From DATLYF01 sp035575095 (GTDB lineage: Bacteria; Pseudomonadota; Gammaproteobacteria; Competibacterales; Competibacteraceae), in the NCBI GenBank assembly GCA_035575095.1, contig DATLYF010000034.1, positions 1 to 52,480 of the forward strand: DNA of 52,480 bases. Reading direction: 5' to 3'. Position 1 is the first letter of the stretch. The number at the start of each line of letters is the position of its first letter. The notes under the pieces are model-generated. The model saw only the letters and a program-made list of their open reading frames with translations. It did no database searches and had not been told where the DNA came from. Of this stretch, positions 1 to 7,766 are shown piece by piece. The position numbers were made by a program, and so were the translations under genes.

Positions 1-435
1 CACGTTGTCGAGGCTGACCGACAGGCAACGCCCGCCGGCGCAGCGCGCGCGGGCCGTGATCAGCCCCGCTGGAGTGTCGAGGCGCACGATCGTCTCCGGC
101 TCGGAGATGGGCACTCGGCCGCTTTCGAGGAGTGCGGTGACGACGCAGATGCAATTGGAGCCCGACATGGGGTGGGCGCGATCTGCCTGCAGCACGATGA
201 AGCCGGCATGTGCGTCCGGCCGGCACGGCGGCAGCAGGAGATTGACCGACATCGCTACGTGAGCGCGCGGCTCGAAGGTGACGAAGCGGCGCAGGCTGTC
301 GTCGACTTCGTTGATATAGTTCATCTTATCGAGCATCGTGCTGCCTGGAATATCCGGCGCGCCGCCGACGATCACCTTGCCGATTTCGCCCTGACAATGG
401 ACCTGGAGCAGCTCGAGTGACTTTTCCCATTTCAT
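1..435 (-). CDS. Proline racemase-family enzyme (3-hydroxyproline dehydratase or 4-hydroxyproline epimerase type), 3' part outside window
   Basis: The first 145 codons of a gene that continues past the left edge. The product begins MKWEKSLELLQVHCQGEIGK, and then has GGAPDIPGSTMLDK and MSGSNCICVVTALLESGRVP, all hallmarks of the proline racemase superfamily (cofactor-independent, two-base chemistry on proline and hydroxyproline). In racemases and epimerases the first catalytic base is a Cys in an MCGH-like motif; here that position is Ser91 (MSGS), as in Ser-type members that include dehydratases and bifunctional epimerases. The second catalytic residue lies beyond the window. It starts 13 nt after the aldehyde dehydrogenase stop and is the last visible gene of the imino-acid operon. 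Family is confident; the exact reaction is open. Confidence 0.85.
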   Translation of the reverse strand, partial: MKWEKSLELLQVHCQGEIGKVIVGGAPDIPGSTMLDKMNYINEVDDSLRRFVTFEPRAHVAMSVNLLLPPCRPDAHAGFIVLQADRAHPMSGSNCICVVTALLESGRVPISEPETIVRLDTPAGLITARARCAGGRCLSVSLDNV

Positions 436-448
436 CGGACGGCTCCGC

Positions 449-1924
449 TCACTTGATGTACCAGCCCCACGGCTCCTTGCTGACGAACCGGGTGATCTGC
501 TTGATTTCCAGATAGTTCTCCAGTCCCCAGCGGCCGAGCTCGCGGCCGATGCCGGACTGTTTGTAGCCGCCCCACGGCGCTTCGGTGAAGGTCGGCTGCG
601 AGCAGTTGATCCAGACGATGCCGGCGCGCAGCGCCGCCGCCACCCGCTCGGCGCGGGCGTCGTCTGCGGACATGACGGCGGCGGCGAGCCCGTAACGGCT
701 GTCGTTGGCAAGCTCGATCGCCTCGGCCTCCTCGGAGAAGCGGCGCACACAGACGACCGGTCCGAAGATCTCCTCGCGCCAGGTGTCGCTGTCGAGCGGC
801 ACATCGACGAGCACGGTGGGCTCGACGAAGTAACCCTTCTCGAATCCGCTCGCCCGCTGTCCACCCGTCAGGATGGTGACGCCATCGGAGCGCGCCTTGT
901 CGATCGCGGCAAGGACTTTCTCGTATTGCCCCTGGGAGACGAGCGGACCGAGCAGGGTTCCGGGTTCGAGGCCGTCGCCGATTTTGATCTTGCGGGTTTC
1001 CGCGACCAGGCGTTCGAGCAGGCGATCATAAATCCCATCCTGGACCAGGACACGCGATGTCGCCGAACAGACCTGCCCCTGATTCCAGAAGATGCCGAAC
1101 ATGATCCATTCGACGGCATTTTCGATGTCGGAATCCTCGAAGACGATGAAGGGCGATTTGCCGCCGAGCTCCAGGCTGACGTTTTTGATATCGCGTGCCG
1201 CCGCCGCCATGATCTTGCGACCGGTCGGCACCGAGCCGGTGAAGGCGAGCTTGTCGACACCGGGATGATCGGCCAGCGGCTGGCCGGCGTCGGGGCCAAG
1301 GCCGGTGACGATATTGAGGACGCCCGCCGGCAAGCCCGCTTCGTCGGCGATGGCAGCGAGTTCGAGCGCGGTGAGCGGTGTCAGCTCCGAAGGTTTGAGG
1401 ACCATCGTGCAGCCGGCGGCGAGTGCCGGAGCGACCTTCCATGCCGCCATCAGCAGCGGATAGTTCCAGGGGATGATGGCGCCGGCGACGCCCAGTGGCT
1501 CCCGCACCGCTTTCGCGGTGAAGCGGGCATCGGCGAGAGCAATCGGCTCTTGCGCCTTCGTATCGAGCTCCTCCGCCAGCGCCGCATAGAAGTCGAAGCA
1601 GCCGGCGGCATCGGCGATGTCCCACTCGGCCTCCGGCAAGGGTTTGCCGTTGTCGAGCACTTCGAGCCGCGCCAGCTCGCCCAAGCGCGCTCTTATGCCC
1701 TCGGCAATAGCGCGCAGATATTTTGCACGTTCCCGGCCCGGCAGCCGCGGCCACGGGCCTTTGTCGAAAGCTCTGCGGGCGGCCGCGACCGCGGCAGCCA
1801 CATCCTCGGCGGTTGCGGAAGGCGCGTGATGGATGAGCTCCTCTGTGGCCGGATTGATCACTGCGAAGGTCCCGCCCTTCGAAGGCTTGACCCATTGTCC
1901 GTCGATGTAGAGTTCATTGCGCAT
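449..1924 (-). CDS. NAD(P)+-dependent aldehyde dehydrogenase, ALDH10/betaine-aldehyde-like
   Basis: A full-length 491-residue aldehyde dehydrogenase. IIPWNYP (about 150-156) marks the NAD pocket, Glu252 lies in SLELGGKSP and the nucleophile is Cys286 in GQVCSATSR. The C-terminal third (WREEIFGPVVCV, GIVWINCSQP, APWGGYKQSG and the terminal EPWGWY) closely resembles the ALDH10 aminoaldehyde/betaine aldehyde dehydrogenases. From the operon, the expected substrate is 2-oxoglutarate semialdehyde, the last intermediate of hydroxyproline breakdown, giving 2-oxoglutarate. That role is inferred from neighbours; an aminoaldehyde substrate is the alternative. The start is preceded by AAAGGA, and the gene follows the FAD oxidase by 34 nt. 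Confidence 0.9.
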   Translation of the reverse strand: MRNELYIDGQWVKPSKGGTFAVINPATEELIHHAPSATAEDVAAAVAAARRAFDKGPWPRLPGRERAKYLRAIAEGIRARLGELARLEVLDNGKPLPEAEWDIADAAGCFDFYAALAEELDTKAQEPIALADARFTAKAVREPLGVAGAIIPWNYPLLMAAWKVAPALAAGCTMVLKPSELTPLTALELAAIADEAGLPAGVLNIVTGLGPDAGQPLADHPGVDKLAFTGSVPTGRKIMAAAARDIKNVSLELGGKSPFIVFEDSDIENAVEWIMFGIFWNQGQVCSATSRVLVQDGIYDRLLERLVAETRKIKIGDGLEPGTLLGPLVSQGQYEKVLAAIDKARSDGVTILTGGQRASGFEKGYFVEPTVLVDVPLDSDTWREEIFGPVVCVRRFSEEAEAIELANDSRYGLAAAVMSADDARAERVAAALRAGIVWINCSQPTFTEAPWGGYKQSGIGRELGRWGLENYLEIKQITRFVSKEPWGWYIK

Positions 1925-1958
1925 TCGGTTGATCCTTTCGATCGGTGTTCGATCGGTG

Positions 1959-3209
1959 TCAGAAGCGATCGACGCGGTAGGGCTTGAGATCGATGGGCGG
2001 CGGGGCGCCGGTCACCAGATCGGCGATGAGCCGGGCCGTGGTCGCCGCGTAGGTAAGTCCCAGGTGCCCGTGGCCGGTGGCGTAATACACGCCTCGCGTC
2101 TTGGCGGACGGGCCGATGATCGGGACCGTATCCGGTAGCGCCGGCCGGTGGCCCATCCATTCTGTGGCCTCATGGGCCTGAAGCTGCGGCAGCGCCTCTT
2201 TGGCACGTTTCACGAGCACGCGGGCGCGCCGGTAGTCGGGCGGCGCATCGAGACCGGCCATCTCGACCGTGCCACCGATGCGCAATCCCCCGGCCGTGGG
2301 CGTCACCATGAAGGCGCGGGCCGGCCAGATGAGCGAGTGGCGCAGGGAAATGCCCGGCGCCATGATCTGGGTGTGATAGCCGCGCTCGGTCTCAAGCGGG
2401 ATCGGCTCACCCAAAAGCTTCGACAAGCGCCCGGTATAGGCACCAGCGCACAGGACGGTTGCCGAGACCGCGATCCGGCGGCCATCCGCCAGGTACAGCG
2501 CCTCGACCGTATCCGCCGACCGCTCGAAGCCGACGACCTCGCCGGTTTCTACCCGGCCGCCAAGCGCGCGGAAGCGCTCGCTGAGCGCCACGACCAGCTG
2601 GTAGGGATCGCGCACGGAGCGGTTCTGCGGGAACAGAACCGCGCGGCCGATCTTGGGCGACAGCGCCGGTTCGAGATCGCGGATCGCGCTGCCGCCGAGG
2701 ACTTCGTGCGGGACACCGAAGCGCTCGAGCACCGCGATATGTTCGCGATCGGCCTTGAACTCGGCCTCGTCGGTATAAAGGCTGAGACAACCCTCCTGCG
2801 AGATAACATCGGATAGTCCAGCTGCCGCAAGCATTGGCAGGAGATCGTCGTAGACGCGCCTGCACAGGGCCGCCCCGGCCGCCTCGAGCTCTCTCACGCG
2901 GGATGGCCGGCTGGCCTCGAGGAAGCGGAGGAACCAGGGGATGAGCTTCGGCAGATAGGATGGGCGCACCCTGACCGGTCCCTCGGGATCGAGCAGCCAT
3001 TTCGGAATCTGCGCCCAGACCGAGGGGCGCGACGCGGGCATGAATTCGGTCACGGCAATGCTCGCCAAGTTGCCGTAGGACGCTCCCTTACCGGGTGCAT
3101 CTCTGTCAATGAGAATGACGCCTTCTCCGCGCCGTTGCAGCTCGAAGGCGATGGCCGCGCCGATGATGCCCGCGCCGACGACTGCGACTCGACCCTGGTT
3201 TTTGCTCAT
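1959..3209 (-). CDS. FAD-dependent D-amino acid / D-hydroxyproline oxidase (HypO/DadA-like)
   Basis: A 416-residue flavoprotein of the DAO family. The N-terminus carries the dinucleotide-binding fold VAVVGAGIIGAAIAFELQRRG (about 8-28) ending in the ribose-binding acidic residue of LIDRD; the C-terminus has ATGHGHLGLTYAATTARLIADL, the usual FAD-contacting end. In hydroxyproline operons this enzyme oxidises cis-4-hydroxy-D-proline to a hydroxylated pyrroline carboxylate, passing electrons to the respiratory chain. I chose the start at 3209 (MSKNQGRV), preceded by AGGAAACGGT; the frame stays open upstream through the decayed epimerase, but those residues belong to that pseudogene. DadA-type D-amino acid dehydrogenase is the alternative call. 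Confidence 0.87.
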   Translation of the reverse strand: MSKNQGRVAVVGAGIIGAAIAFELQRRGEGVILIDRDAPGKGASYGNLASIAVTEFMPASRPSVWAQIPKWLLDPEGPVRVRPSYLPKLIPWFLRFLEASRPSRVRELEAAGAALCRRVYDDLLPMLAAAGLSDVISQEGCLSLYTDEAEFKADREHIAVLERFGVPHEVLGGSAIRDLEPALSPKIGRAVLFPQNRSVRDPYQLVVALSERFRALGGRVETGEVVGFERSADTVEALYLADGRRIAVSATVLCAGAYTGRLSKLLGEPIPLETERGYHTQIMAPGISLRHSLIWPARAFMVTPTAGGLRIGGTVEMAGLDAPPDYRRARVLVKRAKEALPQLQAHEATEWMGHRPALPDTVPIIGPSAKTRGVYYATGHGHLGLTYAATTARLIADLVTGAPPPIDLKPYRVDRF

Positions 3210-3246
3210 ACCGTTTCCTGTCTGCAGATGGCGTTTGATGCCGAGT

Positions 3247-3560
3247 TCAAACCGTGGGCATCCACGTGTCGGCCACAGTAAAACCTTCAGGGTAAGGGTC
3301 CGTCGGATCCATGCCTGACCGGCAATCGCCGGGATGATGGCGCTATACGTTCCGACGGTTGTCGAACTGTCGATGGTGCAGATAAAGCGGCTGCCAGTGA
3401 TCGACTCGTGGATGAGGGTTTGGCCGGGCGCCATGAGACCCTTTGCATGAAGCAGCGCCAGTCTGGCCGACGAGCCGGTCCCGCATGGGGATCGATCGCA
3501 TCGGCCCGGTGAGACGATGCTGAAAACATGCGGGCTCGTCCGTACCTCTCTTCAAGCATC
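3247..3560 (-). pseudogene. Decayed 4-hydroxyproline epimerase / proline racemase, C-terminal part only
   Basis: About 100 residues of a proline racemase C-terminus can be read in two frames. The first segment reads VRTSPHVFSIVSPGRCDRSP, then CGTGSSARLALLHAKG and on to SAIIPAIAGQAWI; DRSPCGTG is the motif holding the second catalytic Cys. A frameshift near 3315 then separates the normal C-terminus DPTDPYPEGFTVADTWMPTV, which ends in a stop at 3247. A stop lies just upstream of the homologous stretch, and the N-terminal two-thirds, with the first catalytic residue, is absent. It sits between the lyase and the oxidase, where hydroxyproline operons carry their epimerase. The protein cannot be functional. 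Confidence 0.85.
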
Positions 3561-3625
3561 GGCACAGATAGCGCTCGTGTGCCGATGCCCCCGACCTTGG
3601 CAGCTCGTCTACCCGACAGCCTTGC

Positions 3626-4501
3626 TCAGCCCAGTACCGGTTCCATGGCCTTCCTGAACGCCGCCTTCTCCTCCGCATCGAGAGGCAGAAGCGGCCGGCG
3701 GGCGACCCCGACCGGCGTGCCGGCGAGCTCGCAGCCATACTTGACCTTCTGGACGAACTTGCCGCTTTCCAGGCTCGACATGGCGCCGTAAATGACCTGC
3801 ATTTTGTCGCGTGCCGCCAGCCAGTGGCCGGCTTCGATGGTGTTCACCAGGTCGACGCAGGCCCTGGCCATGCAGTTGGCCGGACCGCAGATCCAGGATG
3901 TCGCGCCCCAGAGGTAGAAATCGAGGGTCTGGTCGTCCGAGCCGTTGGAAAGTTGGTAGCGGTTGCCGTAGCGGGTGCGGATGTCGATGGCGCGCAGGAG
4001 ATTGCCGCTCGATTCCTTGATGCCAAGAATGCGTGGCTCATCGACGAAAGCATCCAACACGTCAAGGCCCACCTCGACGCCGACCTTGGGCGGGTAGTTG
4101 TAGAGAATGATATTGACATCGACGGCGTCGAGAACCGCGCGATAATGCGCGATCAACTCATCGGGCGCCGGCGTCGCATAATAGGGCGCGGAGAGAAGCA
4201 CCGTGGTGTAGCCGAGATCGCGGGCGCGCTTAGTATGCTCGATCACCTCCCAGGTCGAGCCAGCATTGGTTCCGGCGATCAGGAGTTCGTCCTTGTTGGC
4301 GAAGTCGGCGACGAACTTCAAGACGGAGACGCGCTCCTCGGCGGTCAGCGCATTGTATTCGCCGGTCGACCCGCAGGGTACCCAGCCCTTGACGCCATCG
4401 GCACGAAGCTTGGTCAAAAGCTTCTCGAAGGCCTTGAAATCGATCTTTCCGTCCTCATCGAACGGCGTAACAAGAGCGGGCATGACGCCAGTCAGTTTCA
4501 T
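3626..4501 (-). CDS. DapA-family Schiff-base lyase (HypD-like hydroxy-pyrroline-carboxylate deaminase)
   Basis: A 291-residue member of the dihydrodipicolinate synthase/N-acetylneuraminate lyase family, a TIM barrel with a Lys Schiff base. Visible are GSTGEY at 44-49 (substrate carboxylate binding), LYNYP with Tyr134, and IKESSGN with the Schiff-base Lys162. In rhizobial hydroxyproline operons the DapA relative converts the hydroxylated pyrroline carboxylate to 2-oxoglutarate semialdehyde with loss of ammonia. The neighbouring oxidase and aldehyde dehydrogenase support that role here; a true dapA would not be expected inside a catabolic operon. KDG or 4-hydroxy-2-oxoglutarate aldolase activity is the main alternative. 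It lies 51 nt after the second permease gene. Confidence 0.88.
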   Translation of the reverse strand: MKLTGVMPALVTPFDEDGKIDFKAFEKLLTKLRADGVKGWVPCGSTGEYNALTAEERVSVLKFVADFANKDELLIAGTNAGSTWEVIEHTKRARDLGYTTVLLSAPYYATPAPDELIAHYRAVLDAVDVNIILYNYPPKVGVEVGLDVLDAFVDEPRILGIKESSGNLLRAIDIRTRYGNRYQLSNGSDDQTLDFYLWGATSWICGPANCMARACVDLVNTIEAGHWLAARDKMQVIYGAMSSLESGKFVQKVKYGCELAGTPVGVARRPLLPLDAEEKAAFRKAMEPVLG

Positions 4502-4552
4502 CGTTTGTTTCCTCTGTTCCTCCGGAACGACTCCGGAGCTGTTTGCGTAAAG

Positions 4553-5218
4553 TTAAACCGCCAGCTTCCGCAGAATGCGACGCTCGATGACCGTCACGGC
4601 CCGCGTCAATGGAAAGGCGATGACGAAATAGATGAGCGCCACCGCGGTCAGAACCTCGATCGGACGTGCCGTGTTGTTGGAAATGTTCTGGCCGACGAAC
4701 ATCAGATCGGTCATGCCGACCGCCGAAACCAGGGCGCTTTCCTTGAAAAGGCTGATGCAGTTCGAAAGCAGGGTTGGCACTGCCCGCAGGATCGCCTGTG
4801 GCAGGATGACGCTCGTCACCTGCGTCCAGCGCGGCAGGCCGAGCGCGATACAGGCATCGAGCTGCTCGCGGCCTACAGACTTCAGCGAGGCGCGGAATGT
4901 CTCGCTGGTGATGGCACCCATATAAAGCGACAGCGCAATGACGGCCGACATCAGGTTCGAAAGCTCAATGCCTAGAAGCAGCGGCAGGGAGAAGAAGATC
5001 CAGAAGAGCTGGATCAGAACCGGCGTGCCGCGAAAGAACTCGACATAGATGCCCGACAGGCCGCGCAGAAGCGCCTGTCTCGACGTCCGTGCCAGGGCCA
5101 GCAGAAAGCCGAGGGAGCAGCCGAGCACGATGCAGATCAGAGTGAGCTTGACCGTCGTCCACAGGCCGAGAAGAAAAGCCTGCTCAAAACGGAGGAGAAT
5201 ACTGAAATCGAGGCTCAT
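4553..5218 (-). CDS. Amino-acid ABC transporter permease (HisM/GlnP type)
   Basis: A 221-residue inner-membrane permease of the polar amino acid family, with an N-terminal segment LLGLWTTVKLTLICIVLGCSL and about five hydrophobic helices. The EAA loop, which contacts the ATPase, is seen at EQLDACIALGLPRWTQVTSV. It pairs with the permease encoded 12 nt upstream to form the membrane channel for an amino acid or imino acid. Both genes are short, typical of His/Glu/Gln-family importers with two different permeases. The substrate is inferred from the catabolic genes downstream, not from the permease itself. Confidence 0.92.
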   Translation of the reverse strand: MSLDFSILLRFEQAFLLGLWTTVKLTLICIVLGCSLGFLLALARTSRQALLRGLSGIYVEFFRGTPVLIQLFWIFFSLPLLLGIELSNLMSAVIALSLYMGAITSETFRASLKSVGREQLDACIALGLPRWTQVTSVILPQAILRAVPTLLSNCISLFKESALVSAVGMTDLMFVGQNISNNTARPIEVLTAVALIYFVIAFPLTRAVTVIERRILRKLAV

Positions 5219-5230
5219 CGCTTTACCCCG

Positions 5231-5899
5231 TTAGCTTGCCCAGCGCTCCCGGCGGCGTTCCAGCCAGCCGACGAGCTGCGTGACCGGGAAGGACACGGCA
5301 AAATAGATCAGGGCCACCGTGGTGAAGGTTTCAATCGGCCGGTAGGTCTCAGTCGCCAGCGTCTTGCCCTGATACATCAGGTCCTGCAGCGCAACGATGG
5401 CAACCAGCGCACTCTGTTGAAAGATGCCGATCCCGTTGGTCAGCAGAACCGGAATGGAGGCTCGGAATGCGCTCGGCAGGACGATGTAGAGCACGCGCTG
5501 CAAGGGGTTGAGACCAAGCGCGACGCCGGCATCGAGCTGTTCGCGCGGAACGGCCTGGATCGATGCGCGATAGGCTTCGGCGTTGAAGGCGGTCAGATTG
5601 AGGCCGAGCGCCAGGATGCCCATCGTCATCGACCCCAGAAACACATCGAAGATCATGGGCACGCAGTAGAAGATCCAGACGATCTGCACAATCGCCGGGG
5701 TGCAGCGGAAGAATTCCACAAAGAGGGTGGCCGGAACGCGCAGGATCGCGAACCGGCTCATGACGAGCAAGGCGACCGCAAAGCCGAAGGTCAGCCCAAT
5801 CAGATTTGCCGCAACGGTCAGCTCCATCGTGACCCAAAGCCCGTCGAGCAGCGACGGGAAATTGCGGATGACGGCCTGGAAATCAAAGGAGTAATTCAT
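5231..5899 (-). CDS. Amino-acid ABC transporter permease (HisQ/GlnP type)
   Basis: A 222-residue permease, partner of the one immediately downstream. The product starts MNYSFDFQAVIRNFPSLLDG followed by LWVTMELTVAANLIGLTFGF, the characteristic first helix of His/Glu/Asp-family permeases, and has the EAA loop EQLDAGVALGLNPLQRVLYI. The start at 5899 is preceded by GAGGGCG; the frame is open further upstream, but those codons overlap the ATPase gene and resemble no permease sequence. It begins 10 nt after the ATPase stop. Confidence 0.92.
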   Translation of the reverse strand: MNYSFDFQAVIRNFPSLLDGLWVTMELTVAANLIGLTFGFAVALLVMSRFAILRVPATLFVEFFRCTPAIVQIVWIFYCVPMIFDVFLGSMTMGILALGLNLTAFNAEAYRASIQAVPREQLDAGVALGLNPLQRVLYIVLPSAFRASIPVLLTNGIGIFQQSALVAIVALQDLMYQGKTLATETYRPIETFTTVALIYFAVSFPVTQLVGWLERRRERWAS

Positions 5900-5909
5900 C
5901 GCGCCCTCG

Positions 5910-6680
5910 TCACTGGCGAATATGAAAGACACGTTCGATGAATTCCCGCGTCCGCTCTTCCTTCGGCGCACCGAGAACCTGCTCCGGCGGCCCGTCTTCG
6001 ACCACCACGCCGCCTGCGCAGAAAATCACCCGTGAGGCGATGTTCCGGGCAAACCACATGTCGTGCGTGACGATGACCATCGGCATGTTCTGGGCGGCGA
6101 GTTGCAGAATGACCTGTTCGACTTCCGCAACGAGTTCCGGATCGAGTGCTGAGGTCACCTCGTCGAACAGCATCAGCTTGGGATCGAGCATCAGCGCCCG
6201 GGCAATCGCCACGCGCTGCTTCTGGCCGCCGGAAAGCTGGGCGGGATAGGCGTCGATCTTCGCCCCTAGCCCGAACCGGGTGAGCAAGGCAGCCGCGCGC
6301 TCGGCGGCGATGGCTTTTTTCTCTCCGCGTACCTTGCAGGGCGCCAGGATGAGATTCTGCAAAACGTTGAGATGCGGAAACAGCGTATAGTGTTGGAACA
6401 CCATACCGATCGACCGGCGCACGTTCGTGTCGATGACGGTCTTTCTGTTGGAGACGGAAATGTAAGGCTTGCCGCCGAAAGTTATCGACCCGCGGTCGAT
6501 GCTTTCCAGACCCATCAGGACTCGCAGGAGTGTGCTCTTCCCGCCGCCGCTGGGGCCGATGACGACTACGCGCTCACCGGCGTGCATCTCGATGTCAAGG
6601 CCCTTCAGGACCTGAATGGCGCAAGCATAGCTCTTATGCAGGTCTTTGACCTGAACAAGCGGAGGAGCGTCTGTCGCCAT
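5910..6680 (-). CDS. Amino-acid ABC transporter ATP-binding protein (GlnQ/HisP type)
   Basis: A 256-residue ABC ATPase energising the importer. It has Walker A GPSGGGKST, the Q-loop region GMVFQHYTLFPHLNVLQNL, signature LSGGQKQRVAIARAL, Walker B LMLFDEVTSALDPE and the switch His in IVTHDM. The start at 6680 follows CGAGGATTC. Family members normally carry DEPTSALDPE; here Pro is replaced by Val (DEVTSALDPE), a common tolerated variant in this subgroup. Confidence 0.95.
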   Translation of the reverse strand: MATDAPPLVQVKDLHKSYACAIQVLKGLDIEMHAGERVVVIGPSGGGKSTLLRVLMGLESIDRGSITFGGKPYISVSNRKTVIDTNVRRSIGMVFQHYTLFPHLNVLQNLILAPCKVRGEKKAIAAERAAALLTRFGLGAKIDAYPAQLSGGQKQRVAIARALMLDPKLMLFDEVTSALDPELVAEVEQVILQLAAQNMPMVIVTHDMWFARNIASRVIFCAGGVVVEDGPPEQVLGAPKEERTREFIERVFHIRQ

Positions 6681-6752
6681 GGCTGAATCCTCGCGTTTTG
6701 GCTTCACAAAACGGGGCGGAACCGCATCAGGGCCCCGCACCGTTTTATTTTT

Positions 6753-7583
6753 TTACTGACCGGCTTTGATGACCTGATCGACTGCCTTGCGGATCAGTTC
6801 GTCGACCTGACCAGTCGCAACTTTTTCCTCCAGGAAAATGTTGACGACTTCCACATCCGCGAAGGACAGTGTGCGCGGAAGCCCGAACGCGACACCCTGC
6901 TTGGCCAGTGCGGGGGTCGGATTGAAGGCGACTGCCCAATCGGAATTGGCCTGCGTGAAGAGCTGGTTGGTGTCTGAGGCGTCAACCAGAATGTCAGCGC
7001 GCTTGGAGGTAACGGCCAAGCGCGTTTCGTCATTACCGGGCAGGCGCAGGATCTGCGCATTCTTGATCGCTGCCGAGATCGCCTTGTCCTGCGCCGTGCC
7101 CGACATGACGGCGAGCGTGATATCGGGCTTGTCGATATCGGTCACAGATTTTGGATTGGCGGGGATCTTGGGGTTGTTTTTGTTGTAGGCGAGTGAGATC
7201 TGATACTGCATTGCCGGGATAGAGAAGTTTATCGCCATCGCGCGCGCCGGCGTCCGGTTGAGCGCAAGCGACATGTCCCATTTACCCGCCTGCAGCCCGG
7301 CAACGATGTTGTCCCAGGCCGTATCGACGAACTGCGGCTTCACCTTCAGGACCTCGGCAAACTGCCGACAGAGATCGGCAAAGAAGCCGGAATACTCGCC
7401 GGTCGCCGGATCCCGCATGACGTAAGGCGGCGCCACCGCCGCACCGCACCGCAGAACGCCCGCCTTCTGGACACCCTGCCAGTAGCCTTCCGCCGACTGA
7501 GCACTTGCGGTGCTTGAAAAAGCCGCCAGCAGCGCGAGCGCCGACAGGGCCGGCGTGGCAAATCTCACCGTTTTCAAGAGCAT
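6753..7583 (-). CDS. Periplasmic amino-acid binding protein of ABC transporter (family 3 SBP)
   Basis: A 276-residue secreted binding protein, first gene of the catabolic operon. Residues 1-29 form a signal peptide with a hydrophobic core (ALSALALLAAF) and a probable cleavage at ASA-QS. The mature part begins with GVLRCGAAVAPPYVMRDP and GFFADLCRQFAEVLKVKPQF, the usual opening lobe of family 3 solute-binding proteins. The start at 7583 has a perfect ribosome site (AAAGGAGG, 8 nt away). It is transcribed divergently from the GntR regulator, and a TGTCGACA box lies 35 nt upstream. The ligand is presumed to be hydroxyproline, proline or a betaine. Confidence 0.92.
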   Translation of the reverse strand: MLLKTVRFATPALSALALLAAFSSTASAQSAEGYWQGVQKAGVLRCGAAVAPPYVMRDPATGEYSGFFADLCRQFAEVLKVKPQFVDTAWDNIVAGLQAGKWDMSLALNRTPARAMAINFSIPAMQYQISLAYNKNNPKIPANPKSVTDIDKPDITLAVMSGTAQDKAISAAIKNAQILRLPGNDETRLAVTSKRADILVDASDTNQLFTQANSDWAVAFNPTPALAKQGVAFGLPRTLSFADVEVVNIFLEEKVATGQVDELIRKAVDQVIKAGQ

Positions 7584-7617
7584 GAGCAGTTCCTCCTTTG
7601 TATTTGTGTCGCCACAG

Positions 7618-7683
7618 TGTCGACATTGCGATTTATATCGGCTCAGTACTGACAAGTCAACATAAAAATGCAACGTGTCGACA
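7618..7683. promoter_or_regulatory. Divergent promoter region with two TGTCGACA operator boxes
   Basis: Two copies of the palindrome TGTCGACA, at 7618-7625 and 7676-7683, lie 58 bp apart in the interval between the importer operon and its regulator. They share a longer core, GTGTCGACATT, in the same orientation. Regulators of the FadR/FCD group of GntR proteins bind short palindromes of this kind, and a third copy precedes the SDR gene at 9304. I infer that these are operators for the GntR protein encoded next to them; spacing near 5.5 helical turns would allow looping. Confidence 0.65.
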
Positions 7684-7766
7684 TTATCGGGCCGAGCAGG
7701 TATTCTGGCGTTGCTTCGAGAGTCGTTCGAAGCCCGATCGATCGACCTATCGCGAAGGAGGCTGAA

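Noticed and set aside
926..1987. Long plus-strand open frame (353 codons) opposite the aldehyde dehydrogenase
   Set aside because: It is the complement of a strongly conserved enzyme and its translation has no recognisable fold; such shadows are expected at high G+C.
3287..3565. 92-codon open frame in the oxidase-lyase gap as a small gene
   Set aside because: It reads a wrong frame of the decayed epimerase; the recognisable residues lie in the two other frames.
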